The notes: a model not told the origin generated them from the letters alone. 64,000 bases of DNA from Saprospiraceae bacterium (GCA_016787415.1 JAEUUT010000101.1:40568-104567), one strand, 5' to 3'; shown: positions 24,366-34,055, counted from the first letter of the stretch. Numbers and translations are program-made.

Positions 24366-27300
24366 ATGATGAAATACCCGCTCATTTTTACCCTTTTGCT
24401 GTGCGCTGTCCTGTTGGAGGCCCAAAATGTCAAACCCTGTTTTCAACAGGAAGTCAACTATCGCATCGAAGTGTCGCTCGACGACAAAACGCATATTTTG
24501 ACCGGCGTTGTAGAAATGGAGTACCTGAACAATGCTCCCGATGCCTTGCCGGTGATCTGGATACACCTGTGGGGAAATGCCTACAAAAACCGCGAAACGG
24601 CTTTTTGCAAACAAAAACTGCGCGACGGGAACCGCAATTTTTACTTTGCCGACGACAAAAACCTGGGTTACTTCAAAAACCTCGATTTTACAGTAGACGG
24701 TCGGAAGGCTTCCTGGAAATATGACCGCGACAACCCCGATATTGCGCTCCTTACCCTGGAACAACCCTTGCAACCGGGCGGCCGCATCAAAATTGCCACG
24801 CCGTTTTCGCTGAAAATTCCGGCATCGTATTCCCGCCTCGGTCATGCAGGCGCAGCCTACCAAATGACGCAATGGTACCCCAAGCCGGCGGTGTACGACA
24901 ACCGTGGCTGGCACGCCATGCCTTACCTCGACATCGGTGAGTTTTACTCCGAATTTGGCAGTTTCGACGTGAGCATTACCCTGCCCTCCAATTATGTAGT
25001 GGGCGCTACGGGTACGCTTCAGACGCCTTCGGAAGTCGCGTTTCTGGAGAAAAAAGTGGTCGAAACAGCCGAATATTTCAAAAAATATCCCGGTAAACAA
25101 GCCAATCAGCGCGATACCATTCCACGCTCCAGTACCGAGATGAAAACCATTCGGTACACGGCCGAGCGGGTTCACGATTTTGCCTGGTTTGCCGACAAAT
25201 GTTTTCTGGTAGCAAGAGATACGGCCACATTGGCTTCTGGTAAAACCGTCGATTGTTGGGCCATGTTTCGGCGCTATGAAGCCATGTTGTGGGAAAAAGG
25301 CGCATTTTATGTGCGCAGATCCGTTGAATACTACTCCGAACGGGTAGGCGAATACCCCTGGCCTCATGCCACGGCCGTGCATTCGGCACTCAGCGCCGGC
25401 GCAGGCATGGAATACCCGATGATTACGGTGATCGGGCAAAGCGATTCTCCCAAAGAACTCGACGAGGTGATTACCCACGAAGTAGGGCACAACTGGTTTT
25501 ATGGCATTCTGGCTTCCAATGAGCGCGAGCATCCTTTCATGGATGAAGGCATGAATTCGTACTACGAGTACCGGTACATGCAAAAATACTATGGCAAAAA
25601 CAGCCCGGTTTCCATGCCTGCAGCCTGGATGGAGCCCAAACCCAGCCAGGGTTCCATGATTGAACTCGGCCAGTTGATACTGGCACGCGAACACATCGGC
25701 ACCCCGCCCGATCGGCATTCCAATAACATGTCGCAAGCAGCCTATGGGCTCCAGGTGTACACCAAAACTGGCACCACCCTGCACTGGCTCGAACTGTCGG
25801 AAGGAACGGAAAAATTCGACCAGGCCATACAGGCGTATTACCGCGAATGGCAGTTCAGACACCCCTACCCTGAAGATTTGCGCGATGTTTTTTCAAAAGC
25901 GGGGCTCGACGCCGGGTGGTGGTTTCAGTTGATGCAAACGGAAAAAACCGTCGATGTGGCCATTACTGATATTCAGAAAAATGCCGACGGCTGGCATATT
26001 GGAATTACACAAAAAGGCAACCTAGCAGCGCCATTCCCGGTTTCGGCCATGAAAGATGGCAAGCCGGTAGAAACGCGCTGGTTCCGTCCAGGCGAAGCGG
26101 TCACATTCCCGGCTATCGACGCCGATGAATTTGTGGTTGATTATGAGCACATTATACTGGACCTCAATCGGAAAAACAACCAGCGCCGTACCTCGGGCGC
26201 GTTTCCCGGTATTGAACCCTTGCAGGTAAAATTGGTCAACCTGCTCGAAGAACCTACGCGCAGCACATTAGGCGTACTACCCTGGATTGGCTGGAACAAC
26301 TACGACAAAACGATGCTGGGGCTGGTGGTACACAGTGCCGGGGCGCCTTCCCAGCCATTGCAATACTTCCTGGCGCCGGGTTATGGCATTGCCAGTAAAT
26401 CGCTGGTCGGCCTGGCAGATATGCGGTACAAGTTTTATCCGGGCGGTTTGTTTCCGAAAATCACTGTTGGTGTCAGCGCCAAAACCTTCCATTTCAACCA
26501 GAATATCGGGCTGGACTACCGCTTGAAAATGGCGCGCGTCGTGCCGCAGGTTCGTTTCGAACTGGCTGATAAGTCTGTGTCATTCAGGCACTTCCTGAAC
26601 TTTCGGGTTCTTTTCCTCGATCGGGAAAATGCAGAATTTGACGGTTCCGGTTTTGTTGGTAAAGAACACGTGAAAACGACCATTTACGAAACCCGTTATG
26701 AAGCGCGCGAAAAGCGCTCTCCGAACCCCTGGCAGTTAAAAGCCGTGCTGGAAAACAGTTCGAACTACAAAAGTATTTTTGGCGAAACGGCGCCTTATGT
26801 ACGCGGCACCTTCGAATGGCGGCAGGAGTTTTATTACCAGCGCAGCCGCCGCATCACCGCCCGTTTTTTTGCCGGTGCATTTCTGGAAAATACCCGCCGA
26901 AACCGCTCTGTGGAGGCCAATGCGCTGGCCCTCAATCCGCAAGGGTTCAACGACTACAAATTCGATCAGGTGTTTTTTGCTCGCAATGCGTTGAGCGGCG
27001 TTTTTTCCAGGCAGATAACGCAAACAGACGGCGGCTTCAAAGGCGCTTTCGGCTCGGCCTTCGCTTCTGTCGTCGGCAACTCCAATAATTACCTGCTGGC
27101 CCTCAACCTCAAGGCCGACTTGCCTCAACGCCTACCCTGGGGTATTCATTTGTGCCCTTACTTCGACCTGGGGTATTTCGACGACGCCACGATTCTTGGT
27201 CAGGACAGGCCGCGCAGCGAGCAACTGCTCTGGAGTGGCGGTTTTGTGCTTGAATTTTTCAAAGGCGGTTTTGAATTCTACCTGCCAGTCGTCAGCGCCC

Positions 27301-27419
27301 CTCTCCTCAAAGACCTGTACGCCGAACAAAGAGACGGCAATTACCTGCGCAATATTTCCTGGAGCATCCGGATTCCGATCAGGGAACCGGGTGAGGCTTG
27401 GGATTTTTTTATGAGATAA
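24366..27419 (+). CDS. M1-family zinc metallopeptidase, large form
   Basis: 1017 residues with a signal peptide (MMKYPLIFTLLLCAVLLEAQ; start 24366 or 24369). The N-terminal domain is M1-like; GAGMEYPMITVIG replaces the GAMEN motif; the zinc site is H371-E-V-G-H375 with E394 in FMDEGMNSYYEY. The C-terminal half, from about residue 600, is a beta-rich region with many aromatic strands and resembles an outer-membrane-like or surface domain found in Bacteroidota M1 proteins. Probably a secreted or cell-surface aminopeptidase. It converges on the CBM48-like gene through palindrome P. Confidence 0.93.
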   Translation: MMKYPLIFTLLLCAVLLEAQNVKPCFQQEVNYRIEVSLDDKTHILTGVVEMEYLNNAPDALPVIWIHLWGNAYKNRETAFCKQKLRDGNRNFYFADDKNLGYFKNLDFTVDGRKASWKYDRDNPDIALLTLEQPLQPGGRIKIATPFSLKIPASYSRLGHAGAAYQMTQWYPKPAVYDNRGWHAMPYLDIGEFYSEFGSFDVSITLPSNYVVGATGTLQTPSEVAFLEKKVVETAEYFKKYPGKQANQRDTIPRSSTEMKTIRYTAERVHDFAWFADKCFLVARDTATLASGKTVDCWAMFRRYEAMLWEKGAFYVRRSVEYYSERVGEYPWPHATAVHSALSAGAGMEYPMITVIGQSDSPKELDEVITHEVGHNWFYGILASNEREHPFMDEGMNSYYEYRYMQKYYGKNSPVSMPAAWMEPKPSQGSMIELGQLILAREHIGTPPDRHSNNMSQAAYGLQVYTKTGTTLHWLELSEGTEKFDQAIQAYYREWQFRHPYPEDLRDVFSKAGLDAGWWFQLMQTEKTVDVAITDIQKNADGWHIGITQKGNLAAPFPVSAMKDGKPVETRWFRPGEAVTFPAIDADEFVVDYEHIILDLNRKNNQRRTSGAFPGIEPLQVKLVNLLEEPTRSTLGVLPWIGWNNYDKTMLGLVVHSAGAPSQPLQYFLAPGYGIASKSLVGLADMRYKFYPGGLFPKITVGVSAKTFHFNQNIGLDYRLKMARVVPQVRFELADKSVSFRHFLNFRVLFLDRENAEFDGSGFVGKEHVKTTIYETRYEAREKRSPNPWQLKAVLENSSNYKSIFGETAPYVRGTFEWRQEFYYQRSRRITARFFAGAFLENTRRNRSVEANALALNPQGFNDYKFDQVFFARNALSGVFSRQITQTDGGFKGAFGSAFASVVGNSNNYLLALNLKADLPQRLPWGIHLCPYFDLGYFDDATILGQDRPRSEQLLWSGGFVLEFFKGGFEFYLPVVSAPLLKDLYAEQRDGNYLRNISWSIRIPIREPGEAWDFFMR

Positions 27420-27430
27420 GGTGTAAAACA

Positions 27431-27555
27431 GTCCTGAGTCCTGAGTCGTAAGTCCTGAGTCCGTAGAGTACACCTGTTTTCCCTTGGCGTTTCAAAAAAC
27501 AAATACAAAGGGAAAACAGGTGTACTCTACGGACTCAGGACTCAGGACTCAGGAC
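27431..27555. repeat. Class 1 palindrome P
   Basis: AGTCCTG-type arms at 27431-27480 and 27511-27555 with cores CCGTAGAGTACACCTG and CAGGTGTACTCTACGG, and the inner stem GTTTTCCC pairs with its complement. It lies between convergent genes and abuts the stop codon (27556) of the CBM48-like gene. Confidence 0.95.
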
Positions 27556-28524
27556 TTAATTTACAAATAGCACCGAATTATGATTCCCTTCTAAATCAAT
27601 TTCCACGCGTCGATTGGCGGGGTCGGTAATCCATTGTCCGTCCACCACGAATTTGTACAGGTGTTTGCCACCGACCAGGGGAAGTTCGGCACGCCAGCCA
27701 GAATCTGTACGACGCATTTTGATGGCGGAGGGATCCCAATTATTAAAACTGCCAGATAGTACGACCTGTTGCGCCTCCTTGTGGCCGTCCAGTACAAATT
27801 TGACTACCGTAAATACGCGCAGCACCGAGTTGAAAGTAGCGTATTGATTGCGTCTTTTTTCATGGTTGGCAGGGTCTTCCATCCAGTTGCCGTCGGCGAT
27901 GAATTTGTATTCGTAGATGCCGGGAGAAAGGGTGAGGTGAATATCCCATCCATCGCTCCGGCGTTTCATGTGAATCGCCTGCTCATCCCAGTTATTGAAG
28001 GAACCCGTCAGGATAACTGTTTTTGCCTGGGTATAACCTTTCAGGAAAAAGCGCACATTGCCCGTATCGCTCACGGTGGGGCCGGGAGCATCCGGGTTTT
28101 TCAGGTCATAGATGTCGAGGATACTTTTTTTGTGCGGGTCCACGTCGGGAGCAGCCCAGTAGGCGCCGTTGATGAGAAACTTGAACTGCCAGTTGGGAGC
28201 GTCCTTAAAATCGCTCAGGTGTTTGCGCACCTGAAAGCGGTTGGCGTCAATGCGCTGCATTTTCCAGCCTTTTTTTGACCAGCCGTTGAAATTGCCGCTG
28301 ACGGCCACCTGCGAAATATCTAGGTCGTCGAAATCGACCATTTGCCCGTTGGAGCGGTGCACAGCCAGTTCGTACTCGCGTCGGTCGAATTCAAACACGA
28401 CCTCATCGCCTTCAAAAAAATAGGTTCCAAATGTGCTTTTTTCATGCTCCACCTGCGCAAAAGAGCGGAAAGCGGTCAGCAAAAGCGCGAAAACCGTACA
28501 ATATTTCAATAGTATCTTGATCAT
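27556..28524 (-). CDS. Secreted protein with three tandem CBM48/AMPK-type domains
   Basis: 322 residues with a signal peptide (KYCTVFALLLTAFRSFAQ). Three E-set/CBM48-like repeats, each with a V/L-[ST]G-[NS]-FN-[GN]-W core: VSGNFNGW (about 92), LTGSFNNWD (about 170), LSGSFNNWDP (about 255), the last two followed by YEYKFIADGNWMEDPAN and LYKFVVDGQWITDPAN. Such domains bind alpha-glucans. No catalytic domain is present, so it may be a glycogen or starch-binding accessory protein on the cell surface. The stop codon abuts palindrome P. Confidence 0.9.
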   Translation of the reverse strand: MIKILLKYCTVFALLLTAFRSFAQVEHEKSTFGTYFFEGDEVVFEFDRREYELAVHRSNGQMVDFDDLDISQVAVSGNFNGWSKKGWKMQRIDANRFQVRKHLSDFKDAPNWQFKFLINGAYWAAPDVDPHKKSILDIYDLKNPDAPGPTVSDTGNVRFFLKGYTQAKTVILTGSFNNWDEQAIHMKRRSDGWDIHLTLSPGIYEYKFIADGNWMEDPANHEKRRNQYATFNSVLRVFTVVKFVLDGHKEAQQVVLSGSFNNWDPSAIKMRRTDSGWRAELPLVGGKHLYKFVVDGQWITDPANRRVEIDLEGNHNSVLFVN

Positions 28525-28570
28525 GATGATGGTTCAAAGGTATAGCAATTTTGATGGAACAGGCGCTTGC

Positions 28571-29542
28571 TCAGGGCCGGGCTTTTCCATAAAAACGGAT
28601 ACGTTTTTTTTGATAATTGATACTGACAGGCCGTTGAGAAAGAAATTCATAGCCCAAAACGCCATCTACATTGGTTTGGTAAGTGGCATTGATTTCACTC
28701 ATATCGATCAGTAGTGTAGCCATGGGTTTTATCTGCAAGGTATCCAGCCGGGCATGTTGCAGCACACCACTGAACACCTCGATGCTTTCCTTGCCTGCGC
28801 CATTGAGGTTGACCCTTCTTCTGATTTCGAAATGATTTTTTAGAAAACGCCCGCCGGTATTAAAACTCAGCAGGTTTTGTTCAGCGCCCGAATCAAGCGC
28901 AAAGACGCGCCCCTTGCCATCAAAATTCATGCGCAGAATAGCGACATGCCCTACCACCTGCAAGGGAGATTCGACTTTGAGTTGGTATTCCCAGTTGGGT
29001 AAATCTTCCACAGGCACACCTTTGGCATCGGTGCGTATCAGTACCAGTCGACGCGCCTCATAATCGAACAGCACTTCAAATCCTTTAAAAACATTGTATC
29101 CGACAATGCCCAGGAGGTCTACTTTCTTGCTCCGCTCGATGTGCGACATATCGATCCAGTCGGCCGACACATCTACGACCTGGAGGTTGTCGAGCCGAAA
29201 AGTATCCAATTTCATGGTACCCATCACCCTGACTTTTCCGGTCACACCACCGGCAGCCGATGAGGCCGTCATTTGGTTGCCTGGTATACGATAGCGCTGG
29301 TTGAGGAGCAAGGTGCTGGCGCCCGTATCGAAAAAGAAATTGCCTTCCAACGTATCCAGTCTGGCCCGAACGGTAATGAGTGTTCCCGTTAGCGAAAATG
29401 GAATCCGGATGATGTTGGGTGTTTCCCAGGTCGCCTGTGTCAGGGTAAGTTGATGCGCACCTTCCACCGGTGTCGGTGTGGCAAATGAATAAGCGGGTAA
29501 GAGAAGAAAGGCGCAGAAAAAAAGGAAGGGGATTGTTTTCAT
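28571..29542 (-). CDS. Retropepsin-like aspartyl protease with two active-site motifs
   Basis: 323 residues from the ATG at 29542, with a signal peptide (MKTIPFLFFCAFLLLPAYSFA). Upstream frame to 29623 only translates palindrome Q. Two aspartyl-protease-like halves: FFFDTGASTLLL (about 70) and VFALDSGAEQNLL (about 215), each with hydrophobic-hydrophobic-G later (LLGIVGYNVF, VDGVLGYEFL). Bacterial members usually have one domain per chain and dimerise; here both are in one chain, so it could fold as a pepsin-like monomer. Substrate unknown. Exported. Confidence 0.88.
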   Translation of the reverse strand: MKTIPFLFFCAFLLLPAYSFATPTPVEGAHQLTLTQATWETPNIIRIPFSLTGTLITVRARLDTLEGNFFFDTGASTLLLNQRYRIPGNQMTASSAAGGVTGKVRVMGTMKLDTFRLDNLQVVDVSADWIDMSHIERSKKVDLLGIVGYNVFKGFEVLFDYEARRLVLIRTDAKGVPVEDLPNWEYQLKVESPLQVVGHVAILRMNFDGKGRVFALDSGAEQNLLSFNTGGRFLKNHFEIRRRVNLNGAGKESIEVFSGVLQHARLDTLQIKPMATLLIDMSEINATYQTNVDGVLGYEFLSQRPVSINYQKKRIRFYGKARP

Positions 29543-29550
29543 ATCTTTTG

Positions 29551-29558
29551 CAAAGATA
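29551..29558 (-). promoter_or_regulatory. -7 box TATCTTTG for the aspartyl protease gene
   Basis: TATCTTTG on the minus strand, 8 bases before the ATG at 29542 and directly beside palindrome Q. No TTTG at 17-21 bases upstream, which is inside the palindrome. Confidence 0.5.
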
Positions 29559-29713
29559 TGAAAGTCCTGAGTCCTGAGTCGTAAGTCCTGAGTCCGTAGG
29601 GTACACCTACGTACTTTTGGCATCTCTAATAGTGAATGTCGAGGGTAACAATGTGTACTCTACGGACTTAGGACTTAGGACTCAGGACTGTCGACTCAGG
29701 ACTCTTTTCATAT
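29559..29713. repeat. Class 1 palindrome Q
   Basis: Arms of AGTCCTG-type 7-mers from about 29564 and back to 29703, with cores CCGTAGGGTACACCT and TGTGTACTCTACGG; ATATGAAA at 29556-29563 is matched by TTTCATAT at 29706-29713, so the inverted repeat includes gene-proximal bases. It lies between two genes on the same strand. Confidence 0.92.
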
Positions 29714-31816
29714 TCCCAACAACTCCACCCACCCTTGCGTACTACCCACCTTTTCGGTCACATCTTCCAGTTGAAAAGAATATTCATCGGCATCGCGCAG
29801 GTTGGAAGCGGCATAGGCATCGGCCGGCAGGTGATAAATGCGGCCATTGGATGCCAGCACGACTACCTGCAAGGCTTGTCCGGGTGCGACGATCAGTTTT
29901 TCGGGGTTAGGCAAGGAGAAAAACAGTTTTCGGCGGCGATCCACAACCCGAGCGGAGACAGGAAGTACCGATTCTCCGGTAGGCGTTCGGTAATGCGGGC
30001 GCAGGTAGCGTTCCGGGTTGGCCAGTCGGAACACCTGATCCCAGTTGTAGGTACCGAAATTGGAAACGCTGAGCGTCATGGCCATTTTGTTCAATTGGGA
30101 GGTATGGGCCGCCGCTATATCGATGCGATCCATACGCATCTGGCGCAAGCGGTCTTTCCAGGCTTTGATGGCAGCCGCAGCAAAAAACCTGTCGGTGAGC
30201 AGGCCATTGCGCGAAAGCGAATCATAACGAGTGCGCATGTTTTTCTTGTTTTTATCAAAATAATCAAACCATGCGCGACTCGTCATACACCATTCTTCCG
30301 AAGATTGAAACATAGCGGCCGTGGCTGTAAAATGCTGCCACCTGCGCACCTCGTTGATATAGCGACGCTGCCGTTCTTTGAGCAATTGTTCGTATTGGGC
30401 AAATAACTGACCGGGTTGAAAAGGCGTTTTGAGCGGGCGGGCAGCATCACGGGTGAGCCGGGCAGGCACCCGTAACTCCTCGTTTTCGTCGCCCACCACA
30501 ATGGTGCAGCGGTCGCCTTCTTCCGGGTAAATCTGAACACGCTTCCAGATACGTGGCTGCGAAAAAAGCCGATCTACGCTATTTTCCTGATCGGGCCGCC
30601 AAGCGGCATCTGTTGAGTCTGTGGTTTTGATAAAGAAATAACCTTTGAAAGCAGCCAGTTCGGTAAATACATGGCTCAGATCGTCGGGAAAAAAATGCTT
30701 GTCGGAATGCACAATGCGCACCTCCCCGCGTTCGAGTCCGCGCGAAAAAAACAGGTCGTTTTTGTCTGCATTTTTCCGAAACCATTCAGGCGGTTGTATC
30801 GTCCCTTGCGCATAGGCATAGCCGGTTCGGATAGACTCCTGTACCCAGTCGATTTCATTGGCGGTGTCGGGCACGGCCCAGCCGTTGTTGTCTGGCAGGC
30901 AGGAAAGGCTGCTGCTGGCGTTGTTGTCTCTGGCAACTGCATCGGCGCTGAGTACACGCGGACGAAACACTTCTGCAATCCCAACTGTATCGGAAATGGG
31001 CGTACCATGCCCTTCTTCCGATGGGATGGAGGATGGCGGCGGAATATTGACCCAACGGTCTGTGGCGTCGGGCAGGTAATACAAGGCAGCATCCTTCAGG
31101 GCATGTGTGGGTTCGAACACGACCGTATAATTTTTACCCGGCGCTATACGCAGTTGCTCGCCGTTCTGACTTACCCGCACTTCAAACATGCCACCCGAAT
31201 TGAAGAAAAACGTGCCCCTTTCATCCTGATAGTGCATGGGCATACCGGCAGCAGCAAAATCGGCGAGGTTTCGGTATTCGCGAAAAAACAGATCCACAGC
31301 GCCGTTCACCGGGCTGCCGTCGGCATGAATGAGGGTATTGCCTCCGATGCGCACCATATTGCCCGATGTCTGGCTTCGGTACAAAATGCCGGTTTCTGCT
31401 TCAAAACGTGCAGACTGGCCTTTGACGGGGTTGCGGAGGTACCATTTGGGTCTTTTTTCCGAAAAATGACCACCCGCAGTGCTTGCTCCGGCAGGTATGG
31501 GAGAAGGAAATATATCCGATAAACCAGGTTCTGCGGGCACAATTTCTTCTACAACCGGCCGTAACGGGTCATTTCCGGCTGGAGGTACGACGGAGGGTGT
31601 TGCAAACCAGAAATGCCATGCGATCCATACACCGGCGATTCCCAACAGCAGTACGGCGCCTCGAATGGCATAGTGCCGGAATCGAAGTCGCCGGTTGAGG
31701 GGGCGCTGGCCGGCAGCGATTTTCGACCAGGTATCTGCATCCGGGGTTGGTTGTAACTCCGACAATTGACGGCGTACAAAATTTTCAAGTTCAGAAGAGT
31801 TGTTATGTTGTTCCAT
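29708..31816 (-). CDS. Large membrane protein, putative anti-sigma partner of the ECF factor
   Basis: 702 residues. A short N-terminal cytoplasmic region (FVRRQLSELQPTPDADTWSKIAAG, 12-37) like that of Bacteroidota anti-sigma proteins, one membrane helix (about 49-72) and a 600-residue periplasmic region, beta-rich, unknown to me. No zinc anti-sigma HxxxCxxC motif. The gene starts 6 bases downstream of the ECF sigma factor gene. Function as anti-sigma is inferred from this position and topology only. Alternatively a surface protein regulated by the sigma factor. Confidence 0.65.
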   Translation of the reverse strand: MEQHNNSSELENFVRRQLSELQPTPDADTWSKIAAGQRPLNRRLRFRHYAIRGAVLLLGIAGVWIAWHFWFATPSVVPPAGNDPLRPVVEEIVPAEPGLSDIFPSPIPAGASTAGGHFSEKRPKWYLRNPVKGQSARFEAETGILYRSQTSGNMVRIGGNTLIHADGSPVNGAVDLFFREYRNLADFAAAGMPMHYQDERGTFFFNSGGMFEVRVSQNGEQLRIAPGKNYTVVFEPTHALKDAALYYLPDATDRWVNIPPPSSIPSEEGHGTPISDTVGIAEVFRPRVLSADAVARDNNASSSLSCLPDNNGWAVPDTANEIDWVQESIRTGYAYAQGTIQPPEWFRKNADKNDLFFSRGLERGEVRIVHSDKHFFPDDLSHVFTELAAFKGYFFIKTTDSTDAAWRPDQENSVDRLFSQPRIWKRVQIYPEEGDRCTIVVGDENEELRVPARLTRDAARPLKTPFQPGQLFAQYEQLLKERQRRYINEVRRWQHFTATAAMFQSSEEWCMTSRAWFDYFDKNKKNMRTRYDSLSRNGLLTDRFFAAAAIKAWKDRLRQMRMDRIDIAAAHTSQLNKMAMTLSVSNFGTYNWDQVFRLANPERYLRPHYRTPTGESVLPVSARVVDRRRKLFFSLPNPEKLIVAPGQALQVVVLASNGRIYHLPADAYAASNLRDADEYSFQLEDVTEKVGSTQGWVELLGI

Positions 31817-31822
31817 GTGTGT

Positions 31823-32398
31823 TCAGATCAGGCAGGTGAAAAGTTTGTCCACCATCAGGCGGAGTTGTTGGCAGGCACGCGTGTATTGAGAGCGGACACT
31901 GCTTTCGGCGAGGCCCAGTTCTGCGGCGATTTCCGCATAAGACCAGGCTTCGATGGCGTGCATGTTGAAAATGGTACGGTAGCCTTCCGGCAATTGCTGG
32001 ATGAGTTGCAGAATGGCTTCACTGTTGAGTTCGCTGTCAGGTTGAGGGTCAAAACCCCGGGGTGGCAGTTGGGAATAATCTTCAGCAAAACGGAGCGGAT
32101 TTTTCCGGCGCAGGTATTGCAACACCGAACGCAGGGTCACTTTGTGCAGCCAGCCTTCAAAAGATCCTTCGCCTCGGTATCGATCCAGGTCTTTAAAAAT
32201 GGCGAGAAACGCATCCTGTAGCATATCCTGTGCCTCGGGACGGTCTCTGGCATAACGAAGACACACGAGGAACAGACGTTTGTTGTGCTGTTCGAACAAC
32301 TGGAACTGGGCATTCGCATCGCCGCGTTTGCAGGCCGTCAATAATTTTTTCAGTGTTGACTCCATGTTGCTGATAGGGGGTAATTCATTTACAAGCAT
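31823..32398 (-). CDS. ECF-family RNA polymerase sigma factor
   Basis: 191 residues (or 180 from ATG at 32365). Region 2: FEQHNKRLFLVCLRYARDRPEAQDMLQDAFLAIFKDL; region 4: LPEGYRTIFNMHAIEAWSYAEIAAELGLAESSVRSQYTRA. This is a classical two-domain sigma-70 ECF factor. The large membrane protein follows after 6 bases and probably controls it. Divergent from hisIE. Confidence 0.95.
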   Translation of the reverse strand: MLVNELPPISNMESTLKKLLTACKRGDANAQFQLFEQHNKRLFLVCLRYARDRPEAQDMLQDAFLAIFKDLDRYRGEGSFEGWLHKVTLRSVLQYLRRKNPLRFAEDYSQLPPRGFDPQPDSELNSEAILQLIQQLPEGYRTIFNMHAIEAWSYAEIAAELGLAESSVRSQYTRACQQLRLMVDKLFTCLI

Positions 32399-32489
32399 TT
32401 ATTGCCTGCTTTCCTGAACAATACGGTGCACCTCCGGTCTAATTTGCTGCATGAAGATGTTTCTATTAGCACATATTTTTTCAGACCTC

Positions 32490-32497
32490 TACTTTTG
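32490..32497 (+). promoter_or_regulatory. -7 box TACTTTTG upstream of hisIE
   Basis: TACTTTTG, 25 bases before the ATG at 32523. It supports that start over the in-frame ATG at 32451, which would be upstream of the promoter. No clear -33. Confidence 0.45.
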
Positions 32498-32522
32498 GGC
32501 CCATATTCTAACAATTGCTGCC

Positions 32523-33137
32523 ATGACGCTCGCTCTTTCTCAAGCCCCCGATTTTGAAAAAATGCCCGGCGGGCTTGTGCCTGCCATCATCCAGGATGCA
32601 CGCACCGCTGCCGTGCTGATGCTGGGTTATATGAATGCCGAAGCCCTGCAAAAAACGCAGGAAACCGGACTGGTTACCTTTTATAGTCGCTCCAAACAGC
32701 GTCTCTGGACCAAAGGTGAAGAATCGGGGAACGTGTTGCATGCGCAAGAAATTTTGCTCGACTGCGACAACGACACGCTGCTGATACAGGCAGCGCCGGC
32801 AGGCCCTGTTTGCCACACCGGCGCGGATACCTGCTGGAATCAGACCAACGAACCCCGTGATTTTTTACACCAACTGGAAAATATTATTCGGCAAAGAAAA
32901 GATGCCGCACCGACGGCCTCTTACACGGCGCAGTTGTTTGCCAGTGGCATTGCCAAAATTGCCCAAAAAGTAGGCGAAGAAGCCGTAGAAACCGTCATAG
33001 AGGCGCTGGGAGACAATAAAAACCTGCTGCTCAACGAAAGTGCCGATTTGCTCTACCACCTGCTGGTGCTGCTGGCGGCCAAAGAAATCAGTCTGGAAGA
33101 AGTGGAAAATGTGCTGTCGGCGCGACATAAGCGATAA
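32523..33137 (+). CDS. hisIE: Bifunctional phosphoribosyl-AMP cyclohydrolase / phosphoribosyl-ATP pyrophosphatase
   Basis: 204 residues from the ATG at 32523 (the frame is open to 32451 but that start was rejected). HisI part: VLMLGYMNAEALQKTQETG, FYSRSKQRLWTKGEESGN, DCDNDTLLIQAAPAGPVCHTG with the metal ligands. HisE part from about residue 118: KIAQKVGEEAVETVIEALG and ESADLLYHLLVLLA. It catalyses steps 2 and 3 of histidine synthesis in the cytoplasm. Here it stands alone; other his genes are not in the window. Confidence 0.97.
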   Translation: MTLALSQAPDFEKMPGGLVPAIIQDARTAAVLMLGYMNAEALQKTQETGLVTFYSRSKQRLWTKGEESGNVLHAQEILLDCDNDTLLIQAAPAGPVCHTGADTCWNQTNEPRDFLHQLENIIRQRKDAAPTASYTAQLFASGIAKIAQKVGEEAVETVIEALGDNKNLLLNESADLLYHLLVLLAAKEISLEEVENVLSARHKR

Positions 33138-33267
33138 AAGAATTGTCTAATTTCTGACAAATTTCACCGGTTGGCATTGATTTGGAAAATAAAGATTCTG
33201 TCGATGCGTTAAAATTGTCATTGTAGCCGATTATGATTTGGTGAAGGCGCTGATTGCTTTTCGAAGA

Positions 33268-33297
33268 TTTGCAACTACCCTGTTTCTAATTCCTTTG
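33268..33297 (+). promoter_or_regulatory. Possible promoter of the outer-membrane barrel gene
   Basis: TTTG at 33268-33271 and TTCCTTTG (one mismatch to TAnnTTTG) at 33290-33297, 18 bases apart. Confidence 0.35.
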
Positions 33298-33379
33298 ATA
33301 CGAATTACCCAGCCAAATTGAAAATCACTTGCTGATGCATCGGCCCCCATTATTCTTTCACTATAAAAAACCACCGGTC

Positions 33380-34051
33380 ATGTTAGCGAGGACATCACTT
33401 TTTGCCACTTTAATCATTGTTGCTTTTTCATTTCCCACTCAAACACAGGCACAGGTTCGCCACCGTCTGGGATTCACCATTGGCAGCAATTATTCTTCTG
33501 TACAATCCGATCTGTTTACCACTGCCAATGGCCGCCTCAGCGCTTTGGTAGGCTGTAATTTTCAATTCGATTTCAACGAAAATTTCTCGCTGACACAGGA
33601 AATTGCCTTCATGCAGAAAGGCGCTTCCGTGCGTACGGTCCGCTTTGTTCCGGAAGACGTTTCCGAAGAACACACCTATAATTTCTATTACAACACATTC
33701 GAAGCCGGCGTTTTTGCTACCTTCCACCCCATGGGCGGCGCGATTGGATTCCAGGGCGGCGGCTTCTTCGGTACCAATTACCACAACCTCAATCGCAACA
33801 ACCGCGACCTGTATGTAGGCGACTACAACAGCATCAACGACGCTACCCGCGCAGTTGATCTAAACGAAGCATTTGCAGGTATGGATTTCGGTCCTGCTGC
33901 CGGTATCAGCGTGGCAGCCGGTCGTTTTCAGGCCAATGCACGCTACTACTACGGCATGAGCAACCTGTACAAAAACCTCGACTTTGTGCAGCCAGGCCAT
34001 CGCATTCATTCTAATTCGCTGCGTTTGTCGCTGACGTATTTTCTTCGGTAA
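33380..34051 (+). CDS. Outer-membrane beta-barrel protein (PorT-like)
   Basis: 223 residues from the ATG at 33380 with a signal peptide (LARTSLFATLIIVAFSFPTQTQAQ). The mature part begins VRHRLGFTIGSNYSSVQSD, typical of the eight-strand outer-membrane barrel family, and ends with a strand closing LRLSLTYFLR. Function unknown. The upstream ATG at 33329 lacks a signal-like context. Palindrome R and a terminator follow. Confidence 0.82.
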   Translation: MLARTSLFATLIIVAFSFPTQTQAQVRHRLGFTIGSNYSSVQSDLFTTANGRLSALVGCNFQFDFNENFSLTQEIAFMQKGASVRTVRFVPEDVSEEHTYNFYYNTFEAGVFATFHPMGGAIGFQGGGFFGTNYHNLNRNNRDLYVGDYNSINDATRAVDLNEAFAGMDFGPAAGISVAAGRFQANARYYYGMSNLYKNLDFVQPGHRIHSNSLRLSLTYFLR

Positions 34052-34055
34052 AATG

